Assembly (NCBI GenBank): GCA_963791615.1
Contig: CAWBTE010000017.1
Location: 248,001 to 312,000, forward strand
Length of the DNA: 64,000 bases
Source of the DNA: CAILZL01 sp963791615
GTDB lineage: Bacteria; Pseudomonadota; Gammaproteobacteria; Steroidobacterales; Steroidobacteraceae
Direction: 5' to 3'
The stretch's first letter is position 1; the number at the start of each line of letters is the position of its first letter. The translations under genes and the position numbers were made by a program. This document shows positions 18,193 to 26,886 of the stretch, piece after piece. Under the pieces are notes generated by a model. That model worked only from the letters and a program-made list of their open reading frames with translations. It was not told where the DNA came from and did no database searches.

Positions 18193-18326
18193 GGGCGACT
18201 TTATAGCAGATAACCACTCTCGATCTGAGTCTGGGTCTGAGCTTGCCGGTTCTGATCCTTGCCACTAGCATCGCGGACTTTCGCGACCCACATAAACCAA
18301 ATAGCAGACCAAGCAGCAGCCTCACC

Positions 18327-20930
18327 GTGGACAATCAGGATTTTTCCGGCCATACCCCGGTCATGCAACAGTATCTGCGCCTCAAGGCGCAGCATCCGGA
18401 TGCGCTGCTGTTCTATCGCATGGGCGATTTCTACGAACTTTTCTTTGATGACGCCAAACGCGCCGCGCGCCTGCTGGATATCACGCTTACCGCACGTGGC
18501 CAGTCAGGCGGCCAACCCATTCCCATGTGTGGTGTGCCATTTCATAGCATGGAGCCGTATCTGGCACGGCTGGTACGCAAGGGTGAATCGGTAGCGCTGT
18601 GCGAACAGATCGGCCCCTCTTCTGAAAAAGATGGGGCCAAGAGCAAGGGCCCGGTGGAACGCAAAGTGGTGCGCATCGTCACCCCTGGCACGCTCACCGA
18701 TGAAGCGCTACTGGAAGAACGGCGTTCGAGCCTGCTGGCCGCCCTGTATCAGTCAAACCCGCAGCAACATGATCAAGGCTTTGGCCTCGCTTGGCTGGAG
18801 CTGTCCAGTGGTCGCTTTCAAGTCATGGAGGCGCAAGGTGAGGAAGCCCTGTTCAGCGAGCTCGAGCGCCTGCGTCCAGCCGAACTGCTGATTAGCGAAG
18901 CCAGTTCCCGCGCCTTGCAAAGCCTGAATCTCAACACCCGCGAACGCCCCATCTGGCATTTCGACGTGGACGCCGGCACCCGCACGCTGTGCGAGCAGTT
19001 TGGCACCCGCGATCTGGCGGGCTTTGGCTGTGACGGCCTGGCGCTGGCCATTCGTGCGGCGGGTTGCTTGCTGCATTACGTGCGCGATACGCAAAAAGCC
19101 GCCCTGCCGCATATTCGCGGCCTGCAAACCGAAGCGCGCGGTGAAGCGGTATTGATGGATGCGGCCACGCGCCGCAATCTGGAACTGGATGCCAGCCTCG
19201 CCGACCGACCCGAATGCACTCTGGCTGGCGTACTGGATCGCACCGCCACCGCGATGGGCGGTCGTGAATTACGTCGCTGGATACATCGCCCGTTGCGCAC
19301 GCGTGCGGTTCTTGAACAGCGCTTGCACGCCATCGCCACCTTGATCAACTCGCGCCGCGATGAACCGATTACCGAATTGCTCAAGCAGGTCGGCGATATT
19401 GAGCGCGGCCTGGCGCGTGTTGCACTGAAGTCAGCACGACCGCGCGATCTGGCGCAACTGCGCGATGCACTGGGTCGGTTGCCGGAATTGCAGCAATTGC
19501 TCAGTGATCAGGATTCGCCTTTATTGCAAACTCTGAGACAACAGGCGGGTACACACCCTGACGCGCATGCGCTACTCACACGCGCGATTATTGAAGCGCC
19601 ACCCGCCATCCTGCGCGAAGGCGGCGTACTCGCAGCAGGCTTTGATGCCGAACTTGATGAGCTGCGTCAGATCAGCGAACACAGCGATCAGTACCTGCTG
19701 GACCTGGAAACCCGCGAGCGCGAACGCACCGGCATCAGCACCCTGAAGCTCGGCTATAACCGCGTGCAGGGCTACTTCATTGAGATCAGCAATACCCATG
19801 CGGCCAAAGTACCGGTGGACTATGTGCGCCGCCAGACCGTGCGCAACTCGGAACGCTACATCACGCCGGAACTGAAGTCCTTTGAAGACAAGGTGCTGGG
19901 CGCGCGCGACAAGGCGCTGGCGCGCGAGAAACAGTTATATGACCTGTTGCTGGATCAGCTGATCACGCATCTGGCTTCATTGCAAAACACCGCCGCCGCA
20001 CTGGCTGCCCTGGATGTGTTGTGCAATCTGGCGGAACGTGCGGTAACGCTCGGATACTCGCGGCCGGAGCTCAGTGATGAAGCCGTGATCGAAATTCGCG
20101 CTGGTCGTCATCCCGTCGTTGAACGCTTTATTGATGGCGCTTTCGTGCCCAACGATCTGAACTTCAACGATGCGCGCCGCATGCTGATCATCACCGGCCC
20201 GAACATGGGTGGTAAGTCCACCTTCATGCGTCAGACCGCGTTGATCGTATTGATGGCGCGTATCGGCAGCTTCGTGCCGGCCAGTTTTGCGCGCGTAGGA
20301 CCAACAGACCGCATCTTCACCCGCATTGGCGCATCGGATGATCTGGCCGGCGGCCGCTCCACATTCATGCTGGAAATGACCGAAGCGGCGAATATTTTGA
20401 ATAACGCCACTGCGCACAGCCTGGTGCTGATGGATGAAATCGGTCGCGGCACCAGCACCTATGATGGTTTGTCGTTGGCGTGGGCCTGCGCCACCCACAT
20501 CGCGCAACAGGTGCGTGCGTTTACGCTGTTTGCAACGCATTACTTCGAACTGACTGCGTTAGCAAATGATCTCGATGCTTGTGTCAATGTGCATCTTGAC
20601 GCTACCGAACATGGCGAAGCATTGATCTTCCTGCACACGGTGAAAGAGGGCCCGGCCAATCAAAGTTATGGCCTGCAGGTTGCCGCACTGGCCGGCGTAC
20701 CACCCAGAGTCATCACCGCAGCACGCAAATATCTACAGGAACTGGAACGTCACTCGACGCAAGCGCACGCACCACGCAGACAGCAGGAATTGCAACTGGA
20801 AGTACCACCGATAGTGGTGACTGAAGAACATGCAGCCGTGACGGAACTGAGAAGCCTGGATCCTGACCGGATGACACCACTGTCAGCGCTGCAAACCCTG
20901 TATCAGCTCATGGCGCTGGCGAAGCGGTAG
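18327..20930 (+). CDS. mutS: DNA mismatch repair protein MutS
   Basis: Mismatch-recognition ATPase. The GTG at 18327 is preferred: it gives VDNQDFSGHTPVMQQYLRLK, matching the usual N-terminus and length (867 residues). The frame is open upstream to a TTG at 18243, which would add 28 residues unlike the family. The mismatch-binding Phe-X-Glu is in MGDFYELFFDD. Walker A (GPNMGGKSTFMRQ) is near residue 624 and Walker B region DEIGRGTSTYDG follows. It is convergent with phaR, with only 2 bases between them. Confidence 0.95.
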   Translation: MDNQDFSGHTPVMQQYLRLKAQHPDALLFYRMGDFYELFFDDAKRAARLLDITLTARGQSGGQPIPMCGVPFHSMEPYLARLVRKGESVALCEQIGPSSEKDGAKSKGPVERKVVRIVTPGTLTDEALLEERRSSLLAALYQSNPQQHDQGFGLAWLELSSGRFQVMEAQGEEALFSELERLRPAELLISEASSRALQSLNLNTRERPIWHFDVDAGTRTLCEQFGTRDLAGFGCDGLALAIRAAGCLLHYVRDTQKAALPHIRGLQTEARGEAVLMDAATRRNLELDASLADRPECTLAGVLDRTATAMGGRELRRWIHRPLRTRAVLEQRLHAIATLINSRRDEPITELLKQVGDIERGLARVALKSARPRDLAQLRDALGRLPELQQLLSDQDSPLLQTLRQQAGTHPDAHALLTRAIIEAPPAILREGGVLAAGFDAELDELRQISEHSDQYLLDLETRERERTGISTLKLGYNRVQGYFIEISNTHAAKVPVDYVRRQTVRNSERYITPELKSFEDKVLGARDKALAREKQLYDLLLDQLITHLASLQNTAAALAALDVLCNLAERAVTLGYSRPELSDEAVIEIRAGRHPVVERFIDGAFVPNDLNFNDARRMLIITGPNMGGKSTFMRQTALIVLMARIGSFVPASFARVGPTDRIFTRIGASDDLAGGRSTFMLEMTEAANILNNATAHSLVLMDEIGRGTSTYDGLSLAWACATHIAQQVRAFTLFATHYFELTALANDLDACVNVHLDATEHGEALIFLHTVKEGPANQSYGLQVAALAGVPPRVITAARKYLQELERHSTQAHAPRRQQELQLEVPPIVVTEEHAAVTELRSLDPDRMTPLSALQTLYQLMALAKR

Positions 20931-20932
20931 CC

Positions 20933-21403
20933 TTATTCTTCGCCTGGTTTTTTCTGAGCTGCACCGGCAAACATCTGTTCCTGAAATTTGCCCCACAGCT
21001 CCATGTTCTTGCGGGTCATTTCAGCCATGCCGGTGACGGGCGGGACGCTCATGAACTTCCAGAATTGCTGCCGCATTGATTCCTGCTGCTCCAGCAGTTT
21101 TTCAACGCTCTTCTCCAGATACTGCCCGGTGAACTCTTCCATGGCCGTGCCATAAAATCGCACGATGGAATGCAGCAGTTGGGCGGAAAGAATGGGTTTG
21201 CCGAAGTGCTCCTGCTCGGCAACTATCTGCAACAACACGCTACGAGTAATGTCATCGCCCGTCGCGTCATCAAGAATCTTGACCTGCTCACCCTGAACAA
21301 TCAGCTGGTGAATATCCTTGAGCGTCACATGTCGCGATGCTGTTGCATCGTACAGGCGCCGATTCGCATACTTCTTGATTACTCTTTCGGCGGCTTGTGT
21401 CAT
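20933..21403 (-). CDS. phaR: Polyhydroxyalkanoate synthesis repressor PhaR
   Basis: A 156-residue DNA- and PHA-binding repressor that controls phasin genes. The N-terminal PHB_acc_N domain is clear: VIKKYANRRLYDATASRHV at residues 8-26, then the accumulation-regulator domain (HFGKPILSAQLLHSIVRFYG). The C-terminal third is charged and coiled-coil-like (EKSVEKLLEQQESMRQQFW). It lies downstream of a phasin gene on the same strand, separated by a terminator, within the PHA locus. Confidence 0.96.
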   Translation of the reverse strand: MTQAAERVIKKYANRRLYDATASRHVTLKDIHQLIVQGEQVKILDDATGDDITRSVLLQIVAEQEHFGKPILSAQLLHSIVRFYGTAMEEFTGQYLEKSVEKLLEQQESMRQQFWKFMSVPPVTGMAEMTRKNMELWGKFQEQMFAGAAQKKPGEE

Positions 21404-21432
21404 GGCCAGACTATAGCAGACCCGCTTATCCC

Positions 21433-21466
21433 AAAAAAAAGACGGTGGTCAGGTTTGACCACCGTC
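21433..21466 (-). terminator. Rho-independent terminator after the phasin gene
   Basis: On the minus strand a GC-rich hairpin (GACGGTGGTCA pairing with TGACCACCGTC) is followed directly by eight T residues. It lies about 35 bases past the phasin stop and ahead of phaR, so the phasin is normally transcribed as a single-gene unit. Confidence 0.92.
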
Positions 21467-21501
21467 CTTCATTCAAGGCCAGCAGACCTTGATATCTATC
21501 T

Positions 21502-21873
21502 TCAGGCGGCGCGCATCAACGGTGCAAACTGCGTCGCGACCTGTGACTTGGCGTCTTCAGCCCACTTGGTCACGTCGCTCTGCAAGTCCGTGGTGAGCTT
21601 CAGGTATTCCTGCCACTTCTGGTTGCTGGCAGTAACGAATTCCGCAGTCAGCTCGGCATGACGCGCAGCGAACTGATAAGGGTTGCCAGAAGCCTGCACA
21701 GTGGCTTGCAGACGGGCAGCAGCGTGGTTCGTTGCAGCAATGGCCGTTTCGACCTGGAAGCGCGCCGCCTTTTCAAAGGTTGCAGCAGCAATGTCGGTCA
21801 GACGGGCAAACGGGGCCAGTGACTTCGCGGCGAAATCGGCCGCAGACTTGGTATCGAGGAAGGAATTGAACAT
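21502..21873 (-). CDS. Phasin family protein (PHA granule coat)
   Basis: A 123-residue amphipathic, Ala-rich helical protein that coats PHA granules. MFNSFLDTKSAADFAAKSLAPF, VETAIAATNHAAARLQATV and KLTTDLQSDVTKWAEDA show the phasin pattern, without signal peptide or Cys. A strong Shine-Dalgarno (AAGGAGATTTCA before ATG) and a good promoter suggest high expression. The promoter overlaps TGC-rich palindromic sequence of the sort bound by PhaR. Confidence 0.92.
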   Translation of the reverse strand: MFNSFLDTKSAADFAAKSLAPFARLTDIAAATFEKAARFQVETAIAATNHAAARLQATVQASGNPYQFAARHAELTAEFVTASNQKWQEYLKLTTDLQSDVTKWAEDAKSQVATQFAPLMRAA

Positions 21874-22364
21874 TGAAATCTCCTTAACAAGGGCAGTGTG
21901 GGAGGGAGCTGGAAACGGGGCGACTTTCGCCGCTGGATGTCAGTATACCTATTTTTGTATGCACTGCAAAATCTTTTTTCAGGTCCGGATTTCGCCCTGT
22001 CTACAAGCCGATAAATTCAATTAATACATTTATAAAACAATTACTTAATTAAATATCAAAACGGTATTTTAAGCTTTTTATACAGACCATGACCATTTTT
22101 TTAATGCGCCGCGTCTAATTCACGGGCTCCATACAGACCGAACTGGCAGTCCGCCTGTCCGTCCACTCTCAGGACCATGCCCATCCCTCTTCACGCTCAG
22201 AAGCTCCAAACGGTTTCAGGAGTGCCGGAACGGCCGGCCTCTATATTCAAGCTGATTGAGTTGCGGGTTTTCTGCATGAAAACAGCTACTATTAATCGTG
22301 CACGATGCGCCAAGCCGCAGACTGTTTTTCAACTCTAAATGTTCTTGTTTCAGGGGATAACAAC
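21874..22364. other. Intergenic region of 491 bases between divergent phasin and phbB genes
   Basis: No gene is seen here. The left 100 bases hold the phasin leader and promoter. Positions of about 22010-22090 are markedly AT-rich (AATTAATACATTTATAAAAC, TTAATTAAATATC) compared with the GC-rich surroundings, which suits a regulatory region or an upstream activating element. The right part leads into phbB with CAGGGGATAACAAC before its ATG. Confidence 0.6.
21942..21969 (-). promoter_or_regulatory. Sigma-70-type promoter of the phasin gene, with possible PhaR site
   Basis: On the minus strand, TTGCAG (21969-21964) and TATACT (21947-21942) are separated by 16 bases. This places transcription start near 21935, about 60 bases before the phasin ATG. 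The -35 region overlaps TTTGCAGTGCATA, a TGC/GCA palindrome. PhaR of related bacteria binds TGC-rich sites of this sort; the operator role here is inference. Confidence 0.6.
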
Positions 22365-23111
22365 ATGACCAGCACCAAGAGAGTCGTTTATGTCACCGGC
22401 GGGATGGGAGGCATCGGCACGGCCATCTGCAAACGATTCTGCCTCGACGGCCACACCGTCATCGCGGGATGCGGGCCTGGCTCACCCCGCAAGGATCAGT
22501 GGCTGAAAGATATGCAGGCACAGGGATTTACCGTGGAAGCGTCTGAAGGCAATGTCGGCGACTGGGACTCGACTGCTGCTGCGTTCAAGACCGTAGTGGA
22601 AAAATTCGGCCCCATTGACGTGCTGGTCAACAACGCCGGCATCACGCGCGATGGCGTATTCCGCAAAATGACGCCTGAGCAATGGCGTGCCGTGATCGAT
22701 ACCAATCTCAACAGCCTGTTCAATGTCACCAAACAAGTCATTGAGGGCATGGTGGAGCGTGGCTGGGGACGGATCATCAATATCTCTTCAGTCAATGGCC
22801 AGAAAGGCCAGTTCGGCCAGACCAACTATTCAACAGCCAAGGCGGGCATTCATGGCTTCTCGATGGCCTTGGCGCTGGAAGTGGCTAACCGTGGCGTGAC
22901 AGTGAACACCGTGTCTCCCGGCTATATCGGCACCGACATGGTTCGCGCGGTCAAACCTGAAGTCCTTGAGAAAATAGTGGGCGCCATTCCAGTCAAACGT
23001 CTCGGCGAGCCCAGCGAAATCGCCTCCATGGTGTCGTGGTTGGCCTCCGACGACGCCGCCTTCGCCACCGGAGCAGATTTCTCCGTCAACGGCGGCCTGC
23101 ACATGCACTAG
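22365..23111 (+). CDS. phbB: Acetoacetyl-CoA reductase
   Basis: Reduces acetoacetyl-CoA with NADPH to (R)-3-hydroxybutyryl-CoA, the PHA precursor. The 248-residue SDR starts at ATG 22365 behind CAGGGG. The cofactor loop is TGGMGGIGTA. The catalytic Ser-Tyr-Lys are in IINISSVNGQKGQFGQTNYSTAKAG. The VERGWGRIINISSVNGQKGQ block is the hallmark of PhbB against FabG. phaA, its usual partner, is not in the window. Confidence 0.94.
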   Translation: MTSTKRVVYVTGGMGGIGTAICKRFCLDGHTVIAGCGPGSPRKDQWLKDMQAQGFTVEASEGNVGDWDSTAAAFKTVVEKFGPIDVLVNNAGITRDGVFRKMTPEQWRAVIDTNLNSLFNVTKQVIEGMVERGWGRIINISSVNGQKGQFGQTNYSTAKAGIHGFSMALALEVANRGVTVNTVSPGYIGTDMVRAVKPEVLEKIVGAIPVKRLGEPSEIASMVSWLASDDAAFATGADFSVNGGLHMH

Positions 23112-23164
23112 GCCGGCTCCCGATTATGTCAATGCGAGACAGTCATTGACGTCGGCGTAACGCT

Positions 23165-23196
23165 CGCGAGGCTTGAGCCAACAAGCCTCGCGGTTT
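23165..23196 (+). terminator. Probable terminator after phbB
   Basis: A perfect 10-base stem, CGCGAGGCTT and AAGCCTCGCG, encloses an 8-base loop and is followed by GTTTC. It lies about 55 bases past the phbB stop. The T run is weak, so it may attenuate rather than fully stop transcription into the next SDR gene. Confidence 0.6.
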
Positions 23197-23311
23197 CGGA
23201 CAGACCTGCCAGACCCACCAGCCCAACTAACGGCCCTCCTATTGTGCATTGCAGCACGATCAGCCAAGATTGCCCTTTGAGATTGGCTCAACAGACCTTT
23301 GGGAGACGGGC

Positions 23312-24073
23312 TTGGAACTGAAAGACAAAGTGGTCGCCATCACCGGTGGCGGCAGGGGCATCGGGCGCGCCATCGCCAAAGCCTTTGCGGCCAAGGGCTG
23401 CCATCTGGCGTTGCTGGATGTGGGCGCAGCAGAACTTGAAGAATCACGGGCATTGCTTGAGGTCAATGGCACGCGGGTAGCAACCTATACCTGCAATGTA
23501 ACCCGCGAGGATCAAGTGGCCAGTGCGCTGGACGGAGCCATCCGGGATCTGGGTCGTCTGGACATCATGGTCAACAATGCCGGCATCACTCGTGATGGCT
23601 TGCTGCTTAAGGCGCAAGACGGCAAAGTCATCAGCAAAATGACGCTGGATCAGTGGCAGGCCGTGATTGACGTCAACCTCACTGGTGTATTCCTCGGCGC
23701 GCGGGAAGCCGCCGAACGCATGGTCAACTCTGGCGATGGTGGAGTGATCATCAATATCTCCAGCATTTCCCGCGCTGGCAACATCGGCCAGACCAACTAC
23801 ACCGCAGCCAAAGCGGGCGTGGCAGCCATGACGGTAGTCATGGCCCGGGAGCTGGCGCGCTACAAGATTCGCGCCGCAGCCATCGCACCTGGTTTTACCC
23901 GCACCGAGATCCTGAACGCAATGCGCCCTGACGTACTTGAGAAAGCCATTGCGCCGATCCCGCTGAAACGCCTCGCTGAACCTGAAGAAATAGCCCATGC
24001 CGCCATCTTCATCGCCGAGAACGATTATTTTTCAGGTCGAGTTCTGGAAATAGACGGCGGGCTCAGGATCTGA
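23312..24073 (+). CDS. fabG: SDR family oxidoreductase, FabG-like 3-oxoacyl reductase
   Basis: NADP-dependent short-chain reductase of 253 residues. The TTG at 23312 is chosen because GGGAG lies 6 bases upstream and the protein then starts LELKDKVVAITGGGRGIGRA, the normal N-terminus. An upstream TTG at 23249 adds 21 unlikely residues. The catalytic block is INISSISRAGNIGQTNYTAAKAG. A small insertion (LLKAQDGKVISKMTLDQWQ) is typical of one FabG subgroup. Its place between phbB and phaC suggests it feeds hydroxyacyl-CoA to PHA synthesis, but a fatty-acid or other substrate is possible. Confidence 0.88.
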   Translation: MELKDKVVAITGGGRGIGRAIAKAFAAKGCHLALLDVGAAELEESRALLEVNGTRVATYTCNVTREDQVASALDGAIRDLGRLDIMVNNAGITRDGLLLKAQDGKVISKMTLDQWQAVIDVNLTGVFLGAREAAERMVNSGDGGVIINISSISRAGNIGQTNYTAAKAGVAAMTVVMARELARYKIRAAAIAPGFTRTEILNAMRPDVLEKAIAPIPLKRLAEPEEIAHAAIFIAENDYFSGRVLEIDGGLRI

Positions 24074-24160
24074 GCCAGGCAGCAAGACAACACGGCTAAC
24101 TCTACGTGCGTCTCAGGCTGCTGCGCCGCCCGAGACGCACAAAACCTGCCGCTCTGCCTC

Positions 24161-24314
24161 AGAGCCTGTTCACGATTTCGATCAAGGGAGGCAGTGCAAG
24201 GCGAAACGGCGCGAAAAAACGCAGCGTACACAAAGTACGTGAGTATTTTTCGCGCCCCGAGATATACAACCCAACGCCGCAATGCGCCCTTCAGCGAGAT
24301 CGTGAACAGGCTCT
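24161..24314. repeat. Inverted-repeat intergenic element, copy 2 (fabG-phaC spacer)
   Basis: About 154 bases with near-perfect terminal inverted repeats: AGAGCCTGTTCACGAT at the left and ATCGTGAACAGGCTCT at the right. Internal pairing is GGCGCGAAAAA with TTTTTCGCGCC, around GTACACAAAGTAC. It shares most of its sequence with copy 1 at 16362-16503, with a small insertion on the right side. The right end touches the phaC stop codon. Lying between convergent genes it may also act as a transcription terminator. Confidence 0.9.
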
Positions 24315-26059
24315 CAGCGCTGCAACACGTACTCGCCCGGCGCATCCACCGTGGGCACGTAACCGCGATCAACATTGCCAGTCGCAGGCGGGGACACCCT
24401 GTTCGTATCGGAGTGCTCAACCAGCCATTGCTGCCAGACTGGCCACCATGAACCCTGCGCAGGCGGCGCGTTCTGAAACCATTCATCAGGGGCCACACCG
24501 GAGTGAGCATCACTGAATTTGAGCGTGCGGTAACGGCGCTTGGGATTCTGCACCCCACTGATGATGCCTGCGTTATGGCCACCACTGGTGAGCAGGAAGG
24601 TGTAGTCCGTTGAGCGCGTATGTTGCCGCGCCTTGTAGACACTCCGCCACGGCGTGACATGATCCGTTTCCGTACCAACAACCAGCATCGGCACCTGTAT
24701 TGAACTGAGCAGGATCGCTTCGTTACCGATGTTGAAAGTACCCTTGGCCAGCTGATTCTCCAGATACAGCTTGTGCAGGTACTCGGTATGCATGCGCCAG
24801 GGCATGCGCGTGCCATCGGCATTCCACGCCATCAGATCATTCAACTTGTCACGTTTGCCGCGCACGTAGTTGTTGACCATCGGCACCCACATCAGATCAT
24901 AGGCACGCAACAGCTGAAACGCTGCGCCCATCTGCGTACTGTCCAGGTAGCCCTTTTTCCACATCATCGCATCCAGCATCGCCAACTGTTTGGGTTCGAT
25001 AAACAGGGACAATTCACCCGGCTCGTCGAAGTCACACAAGGAGGCAAACAGGCTCAGTGAGCCAATGCGCTGATCACCACGTTGCGCCAGTGCAGACACA
25101 CCGATAAAGCTCAAGGTGCCGCCGATGCAGTAACCCACCGCATGTACCTTGCGTTCCGGAACGATGGCGCTGACGGCATCAATGGCTTTCATGAAGCCCA
25201 GTTCAAGATAATCATCCATGCCCAGATTGCGATCCACAGCCGTGGGGTTTTTCCAGGAAATCAGGAACACCGTGTGTCCCTGTTCAACCAGATGGCGAAT
25301 CAGGGAATTGGTGGGTGACAGATCGAGAATGTAGTACTTCATGATCCAGGGCGGAGTGATCAAAATCGGCTCGGCATACACCGAAGGCGTTTGCGGCGAG
25401 TACTGGATCAGTTCGATCAGGTCATTGCGCAGCACGACCTTGCCCGGCGTCGTGGCGATATCACGCCCGACCACAAATTGTTCCGCACCGGGCGGCTGCT
25501 TCCCGGACAGGGTGCGTTGCAGGTCTTCGACCCAGTTCTGATAACCACGAACCAGGTTCTGTCCCGACTCGGCTCGCGTTTGTTCAATCAACTCCGGATT
25601 GGTATGCAGGTAGTTGGCAGGCGAAATCGAATCCGCCATCTGACGACCGGCAAATTCGACCAGCTTGGCGCTCCGCCCATCGAGATCGGGCACGCTGGTC
25701 AGCGCCTCCTGCCACCAGTTCTCCCAATTCCTGTAGCCACGCGCATATACATTGAAAGGCCATTGATTCCAGCCTTCATGCGCAAATCGCTTGTCTTCCG
25801 GCGCAGGCGCCACGCCAGCACCCTGAGTGGCGCTGGCCGCGAACTGCCAGGTATCCAGCACTTTGGCCCAAGCCTTCTTTGACAGCTCCGCCTGCACCTC
25901 CGGCGTCTTCGACAGTCCCAGATACCAGTCCCACCAGGCCTGAACAAACGGCTCTGGCGCCAGCCCGCCCGTCACCGCAGCCAGCTGCGCCTGCAACTCC
26001 CGATTCAGGACATCATGGTTTTGCTGTTCCGGTGAAACCGCATTTTCATTAGCAATCAT
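24314..26059 (-). CDS. phaC: Class I polyhydroxyalkanoate synthase PhaC
   Basis: Polymerises (R)-3-hydroxyacyl-CoA into PHA at the granule surface. At 581 residues it has class I length. The lipase-like box GYCIGG holds the nucleophile Cys311. The other triad members are Asp466 (TETDHVTPW) and His495 (SGGHNAGII). The N-terminal domain has FNVYARGYRNWENWWQEAL. It is convergent with the SDR gene, with a repeat element at its stop codon, and divergent from a second phasin gene. Confidence 0.97.
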   Translation of the reverse strand: MIANENAVSPEQQNHDVLNRELQAQLAAVTGGLAPEPFVQAWWDWYLGLSKTPEVQAELSKKAWAKVLDTWQFAASATQGAGVAPAPEDKRFAHEGWNQWPFNVYARGYRNWENWWQEALTSVPDLDGRSAKLVEFAGRQMADSISPANYLHTNPELIEQTRAESGQNLVRGYQNWVEDLQRTLSGKQPPGAEQFVVGRDIATTPGKVVLRNDLIELIQYSPQTPSVYAEPILITPPWIMKYYILDLSPTNSLIRHLVEQGHTVFLISWKNPTAVDRNLGMDDYLELGFMKAIDAVSAIVPERKVHAVGYCIGGTLSFIGVSALAQRGDQRIGSLSLFASLCDFDEPGELSLFIEPKQLAMLDAMMWKKGYLDSTQMGAAFQLLRAYDLMWVPMVNNYVRGKRDKLNDLMAWNADGTRMPWRMHTEYLHKLYLENQLAKGTFNIGNEAILLSSIQVPMLVVGTETDHVTPWRSVYKARQHTRSTDYTFLLTSGGHNAGIISGVQNPKRRYRTLKFSDAHSGVAPDEWFQNAPPAQGSWWPVWQQWLVEHSDTNRVSPPATGNVDRGYVPTVDAPGEYVLQR

Positions 26060-26341
26060 TCAAGAAGTACCTGTCAGCGATGGCGTGCGTAAATTCCCGA
26101 CATTATATCCACGCGTATCCGTCAGCATGTACAGGAATACATCACTTTCTCCTGCTCTGATGTACCTCGTTACCACAGCCTGTTACGTGGGCTCCTGCTG
26201 GAGACAGCGACACCCGAAACCCGGCCGCCGAAGTACCACAATTGGCTTGGTAGTCAGGATAAATCTGGGGGACAATGCCTCGAACCCGATTCGCGCTGGA
26301 CGTCGGGTGCCAGTACTTAAAACCTTCAGGAGATACAGTGC

Positions 26342-26782
26342 ATGAGTACCAATCCATTTTTCCCCTTTGGAAACTCAGACGCCTCCAATTTTGACCTGTC
26401 GAAACTGCTGAACGCCGCCAAGGTACCCGGGGTCGACGTGCAGGCGCTGCTCAATGCCCAGAGCAAAAATATCGAGGCCTTGACCAAGGCAAATGCCTTG
26501 GCCATCGAAGGTATCCAGGCAGTGGCAAAGCGCCAGATGGAAATCATGACCCAGACCATGGCCGAGGCATCCAAAGCGGTCAGCAGCCTGAACATGACCT
26601 CGGATCCTCGCGAAAAAACCCAGGTGCTGACAGACTTGACCAAGCAGGCCTTCGAGCAGGCACTGGAAAACATGCGCGTACTGGCTGATCTGGTTTCGCA
26701 ATCAAATAGAAACGCGCTGGAGGTCATCTCGAAGCGCGTTACTGAAGGCCTGGATGAAGTGAGGGATCTGGCCAAGAAGTAG
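26342..26782 (+). CDS. Phasin family protein, second copy
   Basis: A 146-residue phasin. It has an NPFFPFGN start, then long amphipathic helices (VQALLNAQSKNIEALTKAN; IQAVAKRQMEIMTQTMAEA), and ends with SQSNRNALEVISKRVTEGL. This is the Phasin_2-like subgroup and differs from the phasin at 21502. AGGAGATACAGTGC precedes the ATG, a strong ribosome site. It is divergent from phaC across 282 bases, so phaC and this phasin may be co-regulated by PhaR. Confidence 0.92.
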   Translation: MSTNPFFPFGNSDASNFDLSKLLNAAKVPGVDVQALLNAQSKNIEALTKANALAIEGIQAVAKRQMEIMTQTMAEASKAVSSLNMTSDPREKTQVLTDLTKQAFEQALENMRVLADLVSQSNRNALEVISKRVTEGLDEVRDLAKK

Positions 26783-26826
26783 GCGCTCCGGTCACAAAGA
26801 CCGGCTGCTGAAAGTCCAGCTGCGGG

Positions 26827-26856
26827 AAACCAGATCTTGTTTTCGATCTGGTTTTC
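26827..26856 (+). terminator. Terminator after the second phasin gene
   Basis: The stem AAACCAGATC/GATCTGGTTT (10 bases) with an 8-base T-rich loop is followed by TC. It lies 45 bases after the phasin stop and 30 bases before the end of the convergent hydrolase gene, so it could serve both strands. Confidence 0.75.
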
Positions 26857-26886
26857 AGCTTGCGCCACAGGCGTATCTGGAATGTC

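Noticed and set aside
16362..24314. Insertion sequence at the two inverted-repeat elements
   Set aside because: No transposase frame and only ~150 bases long, so they are listed as repeats, not as mobile elements.
24025..24822. A 265-codon minus-strand frame through the repeat element and the 3' end of phaC
   Set aside because: It reads phaC out of frame and continues across the inverted-repeat element. The protein is low-complexity basic.
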